DNA from: DATFYI01 sp035315125
GTDB lineage: Bacteria; Chloroflexota; Anaerolineae; Anaerolineales; Anaerolineaceae
Assembly: GCA_035315125.1 (NCBI GenBank)
Contig: DATFYI010000345.1
Span: 1 to 9,905 of the forward strand
Length of the DNA stretch: 9,905 nucleotides
Reading direction: 5' to 3'
The position numbers and the translations under genes were made by a program. The notes beneath the pieces were generated by a model that worked only from the letters and a program-made list of their open reading frames with translations, searched no databases and had not been told where the DNA came from. Positions 7,092-9,905 of the stretch are shown piece after piece. Each line of letters opens with the position of its first letter. Position 1 is the first letter of the stretch.

Positions 7092-8036
7092 TCAATCCCT
7101 TAATGCTTTTCCGGTTAATTGCAAAAAAACTGTTTCCAAGTTGGGCTCCTGGATTTCCACCGAAGTGATACGTGTTTTTATCTGGCTGGCGGCTTCGAAA
7201 AGACGGGGCAATATCAGATTGCTGTCCTCTGCTAATACAGTGACATGGCCATCCGATCTGGACACCTGTTGGACTCCTTCCAGCATCTGCCAGTGTTGCA
7301 TGACCAGGCTGGGATCAGCGTTGAGTGTGAGTTCTAACCGGGCCTGTTCCCCAACCAACCGGATCAGCTCAGCGTGAGTGCCGCAGGCGATCAGTTTGCC
7401 TTGATCCATTATGGCGATATGGTCAGATATTTCCTGAGCCTCTTCCATATAATGCGTGGTGTACAGGACGGTCATGCCCTGGCGATTGAGCTCTTTTACA
7501 GAATCCAGGATGTGGCGCCGGCTTTGTGGATCAATTCCAACGGTCGGCTCATCCATGATGACGATCTGGGGGCGGTGCAGTAAGGCAACCCCAATATTGA
7601 CCCGCCGTTTCATTCCGCCGGAGAAAGTAGCTACTCGCTCCTTCTGGCGGCCGGTCAGGCCGATAATTTCCAGGGTTTCATCAACGCGCTGGCGCAGGAT
7701 TGCGCCGCCTAGTCCGTACATCTTGCCCCAAAACAGCAGGTTCTCCCGAGCTGAGAGGTCCATATAAAGAGCGATCTCTTGCGGGACAACCCCAACTAGC
7801 GCCCGGGCAACCTGAGATTCCAGCCGGATAGAATGGCCCATGAGGAATGCGTCTCCCTCGTCCGGTTCTGTTAATCCGGACAACATCGAGATGGTTGTGG
7901 TCTTACCAGCGCCGTTTGGACCTAGCAGGCTGAAGATTTCACCGCTGTGGACGGTAAAACGGATGCCCTGCACGGCCGGGTTTTTACCATAGTTCTTGTG
8001 CAGGTTCTTGACAAAAATTGCATCGTGAGTGGTCAT
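7092..8036 (-). CDS. ABC exporter ATPase (LnrL/DrrA-like)
   Basis: A 314-aa ATP-hydrolysing subunit that powers the two ABC-2 permeases. Motifs, numbered from the ATG at 8036, are intact: Walker A GPNGAGKT (39-46), Q-loop Gln86, signature FSGGMKRR (138-145), Walker B VIMDEP (159-164, Asp162 and Glu163), D-loop GIDPQ (167-171) and switch His195 in TTHYMEEA. The signature with GGMKRR and the C-terminal domain ending EPNLETVFLQLTGKALRD are typical of the DrrA-type drug-export class. A longer reading begins at a TTG at 8042, but AAGGA sits only one base before that TTG and seven bases before the ATG, so I chose the ATG. The SD overlaps the stop codon of the preceding small gene (TAAGGA), suggesting coupled translation. 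Confidence 0.95.
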   Translation of the reverse strand: MTTHDAIFVKNLHKNYGKNPAVQGIRFTVHSGEIFSLLGPNGAGKTTTISMLSGLTEPDEGDAFLMGHSIRLESQVARALVGVVPQEIALYMDLSARENLLFWGKMYGLGGAILRQRVDETLEIIGLTGRQKERVATFSGGMKRRVNIGVALLHRPQIVIMDEPTVGIDPQSRRHILDSVKELNRQGMTVLYTTHYMEEAQEISDHIAIMDQGKLIACGTHAELIRLVGEQARLELTLNADPSLVMQHWQMLEGVQQVSRSDGHVTVLAEDSNLILPRLFEAASQIKTRITSVEIQEPNLETVFLQLTGKALRD

Positions 8037-8046
8037 ATCCAAATCC

Positions 8047-8217
8047 TTATATAGCCGCCGCAGCCAGGCTTAATAACCCGATCGTTAACATCACCAGCCG
8101 GGTTTCGATTGTTGCAGTTCCCAGAATACTCGTTACAAGGGTTGCGATTGCCATGGCCAGTCCAACGGCCTTGCAGGTCAGCTTTACAATTTGGTTACGT
8201 TCTTTCTTGTTTTCCAT
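8047..8217 (-). CDS. Small two-helix membrane protein, first gene of exporter operon
   Basis: A 56-aa ORF of unknown function. The N-terminus is basic and hydrophilic (MENKKERNQIVKLTCK). It is followed by two hydrophobic segments, about residues 17-36 (AVGLAMAIATLVTSILG) and 41-56 (LVMLTIGLLSLAAAAI), separated by a short ATIETR turn. Both termini should be on the same side, probably cytoplasmic. The ribosome binding site is very good: AGAGGTGATC, matching the 16S 3' end, ends three bases before the ATG. The TAA stop is ten bases from the ATPase ATG and overlaps its SD. Its place as first gene of the operon, in the same direction and with tight spacing, argues that it is real and co-expressed with the exporter. 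It might be an accessory subunit, assembly factor or regulator, but no family is recognised. Confidence 0.78.
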   Translation of the reverse strand: MENKKERNQIVKLTCKAVGLAMAIATLVTSILGTATIETRLVMLTIGLLSLAAAAI

Positions 8218-8303
8218 TTGATCACCTCTTTTGTTTTTTTATTGAACTGTAACTAGTCTATGGCATATCGCCTGTGGCGACATCGTCCACCAGTTCAGAA
8301 AAT

Positions 8304-8337
8304 CAATGTACCTTCGTACATTGTCCTCAGGTACAAT
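8304..8337. promoter_or_regulatory. Candidate operator: CAATGTAC-N4-GTACATTG dyad plus a third half-site
   Basis: An 8-bp perfect inverted repeat, CAATGTAC (8304-8311) and GTACATTG (8316-8323), is separated by CTTC. A third, partly matching half-site GTACAAT lies at 8331-8337, starting 15 bases after the start of the second arm, so two half-sites lie in direct orientation. The position between divergent transport and two-component genes, just upstream of the kinase -10 box, suggests binding by a dimeric regulator, most simply the NarL-type regulator coded at 9627. The link to that protein is inference. Confidence 0.5.
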
Positions 8338-8358
8338 AGCGTCCGAGCCGAGTGGTTG

Positions 8359-8364
8359 TATAAT
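8359..8364 (+). promoter_or_regulatory. TATAAT -10 box of kinase gene
   Basis: This is a perfect -10 hexamer nine bases before the preferred kinase ATG (8374). The hexamer 17 bases upstream (ATAGCG) is not a -35, and the TGn extension is absent. The third GTAC half-site overlaps the place of the missing -35, as expected for an activator-dependent promoter. Transcription from here would start at about 8371-8374, leaving practically no leader. Confidence 0.45.
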
Positions 8365-8373
8365 CATTCCAAG

Positions 8374-9609
8374 ATGACTTCCATTAAATCTATCCTTAAG
8401 TCAATCCAAAGTATTTTTGTGCCGGACGACCAGCAATTTCGGAAAGAGATGCGCCGCACACAGCCGTTTTTCTGGATCGTGACGGTTTGTATGGTAAGCT
8501 TGTATATCTGGTCACTCATTGACAATCCCACATTGGCAAATCCGGGCCGGTTAATTGCTTACTCGCTTCTGATGGCTGTGCATCTCATTTTGCATTGGGC
8601 CAGCACGAATATCAGTTTGAATAAAAAGTGGGTTGTGCAGTATCTGGCGGTTCAAGGTGCATTGGCTTTCAGTCTGGTGCTGGTTTCCCAAAAGGTGGAC
8701 CTGGCCATCGGCCTTTTTATGGCTTTGATCGGAGAAGCCGTTGGAATATTGCGTTACAAGAACTATTCAGTCATTGCCGTCCTGGTTTATTTGCTGCTCT
8801 CCTCGATCAATTTTGTTTTATTGAGCGGATGGAGTTCATTGGGCGGTTGGCTGATCGCAATGGTGCCAGTCACCATATTTGTGGTAGTGTACGTGTCTCT
8901 TTTTACACGCGAAATGACGGCCCGCGCACATGCCCAAGCGCTGCTGGAAGAATTGAGAACAGCTCACCAGCAACTGGCTGATGATGCGGATAAAATCGAG
9001 CAGCTAACACTGACAGCCGAACGGCAGCGCATGGCGCGCGAGTTGCATGATACCCTGGCCCAAGGTCTGGCGGGATTGATCTTGCAATTGGAGGCGGCTG
9101 ATGCGCATATCAGCAGCAACCGTCCGGAACGCGCCCAGACCATCATCCGCCAGGCGATGAGCCGTGCCCGGGAGACCTTGACCGATGCCAGAAAGGTCAT
9201 TGATGACCTGCGCTCTGGGCCAAGTGATTTGGAAGCAACCATACGCCAGGAGGTCAGCCGGTTTTCATCTACCTCCGGTATTCCCTGCACACTAGAAATG
9301 AACCTCCCAGAAGCGCTTCCTGCGCAGGTTTGTGAGCAAACGCTGCGGGTGGTGAATGAAGGTCTTACCAATATCGCCCGGCATGCCCAGGCCAAACACG
9401 CCTGGCTGCATCTGATCAGGAATGAGAAGGATTTGCAAGTAGAAATTGGGGATGATGGTGTGGGCTTCGACCCGGATCAATGCCTGGATTTGCCCGGGCA
9501 TTATGGTCTAAAAGGGATGCAAGAACGAGCACGCCTGGCAGGTGGCAAGCTGGAAATTCAGAGCAATCCTGGCAACGGGACAAAATTATCTCTACAATTG
9601 CCGGTGTAG
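8374..9609 (+). CDS. Six-TM sensor histidine kinase, HisKA_3 (DesK/LiaS/LnrJ-like)
   Basis: A 411-aa membrane sensor kinase. Six hydrophobic helices (about residues 31-48, 60-77, 87-105, 108-125, 131-150, 157-176) have short loops and no sizeable external domain, so sensing is probably within the membrane. A coiled-coil linker (about 180-215) leads to the HisKA_3 dimerisation domain ERQRMARELHDTLAQGLAG with phospho-acceptor His225. The ATPase domain shows the N-box NEGLTNIARHAQA (Asn328), DDGVGFD (360-366) and HYGLKGMQERA (376-386). The open frame extends up to an ATG at 8260, but those 38 codons lack an SD, overlap the operator and -10 box, and look non-coding. The ATG at 8374 has no SD either. 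A third candidate at 8449 has GGA five bases upstream, but would leave TM1 very close to the start. It lies upstream of the response regulator by 17 bases and diverges from the exporter it presumably controls. Confidence 0.93.
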   Translation: MTSIKSILKSIQSIFVPDDQQFRKEMRRTQPFFWIVTVCMVSLYIWSLIDNPTLANPGRLIAYSLLMAVHLILHWASTNISLNKKWVVQYLAVQGALAFSLVLVSQKVDLAIGLFMALIGEAVGILRYKNYSVIAVLVYLLLSSINFVLLSGWSSLGGWLIAMVPVTIFVVVYVSLFTREMTARAHAQALLEELRTAHQQLADDADKIEQLTLTAERQRMARELHDTLAQGLAGLILQLEAADAHISSNRPERAQTIIRQAMSRARETLTDARKVIDDLRSGPSDLEATIRQEVSRFSSTSGIPCTLEMNLPEALPAQVCEQTLRVVNEGLTNIARHAQAKHAWLHLIRNEKDLQVEIGDDGVGFDPDQCLDLPGHYGLKGMQERARLAGGKLEIQSNPGNGTKLSLQLPV

Positions 9610-9626
9610 AATCGGGAGGGCAAAAC

Positions 9627-9905
9627 ATGAGCCAGAATCTGCGCATTTTAATTGCCGATGACCATTTGATCGTTCGGGAAGGACTGCGTCTGATTTTGGA
9701 AAGCGAAGATGGATTTGAATTGGTCGGGGAAGCTCAGGATGGGTACGAAGCCATTCGGCTGGCTGCCGATTTGCAGCCGGATGTGATCTTGATGGACTTA
9801 AGGATGCCGAACATGGATGGCCTGGCTGCCATCCAACGCTTGCAGCAAGAACAGCCTCACATTCCGGTCGTGATCCTGACCACTTATAACGAGGATGATC
9901 TGATG
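9627..9905 (+). CDS. NarL/LuxR-type response regulator (5' part, cut by window end)
   Basis: The first 93 residues form most of a CheY-like receiver domain. The acidic pair Asp11-Asp12 in ILIADDHLIVREGLR, the phospho-acceptor Asp57 in ILMDLRMPNMDGL and the switch Thr85 in VVILTTYNEDD are all in place. The DDHxxVREGLR start and the LTTYNEDD end are typical of NarL/FixJ regulators, which carry a C-terminal LuxR-type helix-turn-helix. That part, and the conserved Lys, lie beyond the window. GGGAGG, seven bases before the ATG, is a good SD, and only 17 bases separate it from the kinase stop, so the two are cotranscribed. The cognate kinase is the HisKA_3 protein just upstream. The likely target is the divergent exporter operon through the GTAC dyad. 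Confidence 0.95.
   Translation, partial: MSQNLRILIADDHLIVREGLRLILESEDGFELVGEAQDGYEAIRLAADLQPDVILMDLRMPNMDGLAAIQRLQQEQPHIPVVILTTYNEDDLM

Larger units (their letters stand above)
8208..8373. promoter_or_regulatory. Divergent promoter region between exporter operon and kinase
   Basis: The 156 bases between the small membrane gene (start at 8217) and the kinase ATG (8374) must carry promoters for both directions. Seen here: a minus-strand SD (about 8221-8230), an A/T-run just upstream of it, a 5-bp hairpin TCGCC-TGT-GGCGA (8268-8280) in the likely exporter leader, the GTAC dyad (8304-8337) and a plus-strand TATAAT (8359-8364). No convincing sigma70 promoter was found for the minus direction, consistent with activator dependence. 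Confidence 0.55.

Noticed and set aside
8018..8221. 67-codon plus-strand ORF in the exporter operon head
   Set aside because: The minus-strand 56-aa ORF over the same bases has a near-perfect SD, membrane topology and operon spacing; the plus ORF has none of these and points toward the kinase without an SD.

Overview
The window looks like chromosomal DNA from a free-living bacterium, most likely Chloroflexota of the Anaerolineae type. The main clue is the lipoprotein at 998-2230: an NBR1-type Ig-like domain, a second beta domain with one Cys at each end, and long TATPTPTNTP-like tracts. This combination is, to my knowledge, typical of that group. The phylum call is an inference from protein style, not from a marker gene. 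No transposase, phage, CRISPR or RNA gene was recognised.

Left part (1-4429), all on the minus strand. It holds the 5' part of glyQ (glycyl-tRNA synthetase alpha chain, cut by the window edge), the NBR1-Ig lipoprotein with a Pro/Thr repeat tail, a PhzF-family isomerase-like enzyme, and a 10-TM EamA/DMT exporter. Apart from glyQ, whose end is outside the window, each gene is followed by its own inverted repeat with a U-rich 3' side. They therefore read as separate transcription units and not as an operon. glyQ has a clear extended -10 promoter and an SD.

Right part (4563-9905): a divergent sensing and export module. The minus-strand operon runs from 8217 to 4563. It begins with a 56-aa, two-helix membrane protein (8047-8217) that has a near-perfect ribosome binding site. 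Next come an ABC ATPase and two ABC-2 type permeases, closed by an 11-bp terminator stem. On the plus strand a six-TM HisKA_3 histidine kinase and a NarL-type response regulator (cut by the window end) read away from it. ATPase plus two ABC-2 permeases plus DesK/LiaS-like kinase plus NarL-type regulator matches the plan of the Bacillus subtilis linearmycin module LnrJK-LnrLMN (YfiJK-YfiLMN). It also resembles other drug or membrane-stress ABC/two-component pairs.

The shared intergenic region (8218-8373) holds a CAATGTAC-4-GTACATTG dyad and a third GTACAAT half-site just upstream of a TATAAT box that lacks a good -35. This is a plausible binding site for the module's own response regulator. 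The likely working model is that the kinase senses a membrane-active compound through its helices, the regulator binds the dyad, and the exporter operon, and perhaps the kinase genes, are induced. The substrate cannot be read from the sequence.

The points most worth checking are the small membrane protein heading the exporter operon, the GTAC dyad, the possibly leaderless kinase start, and the repeat-tailed lipoprotein. I found no clearly unprecedented system.
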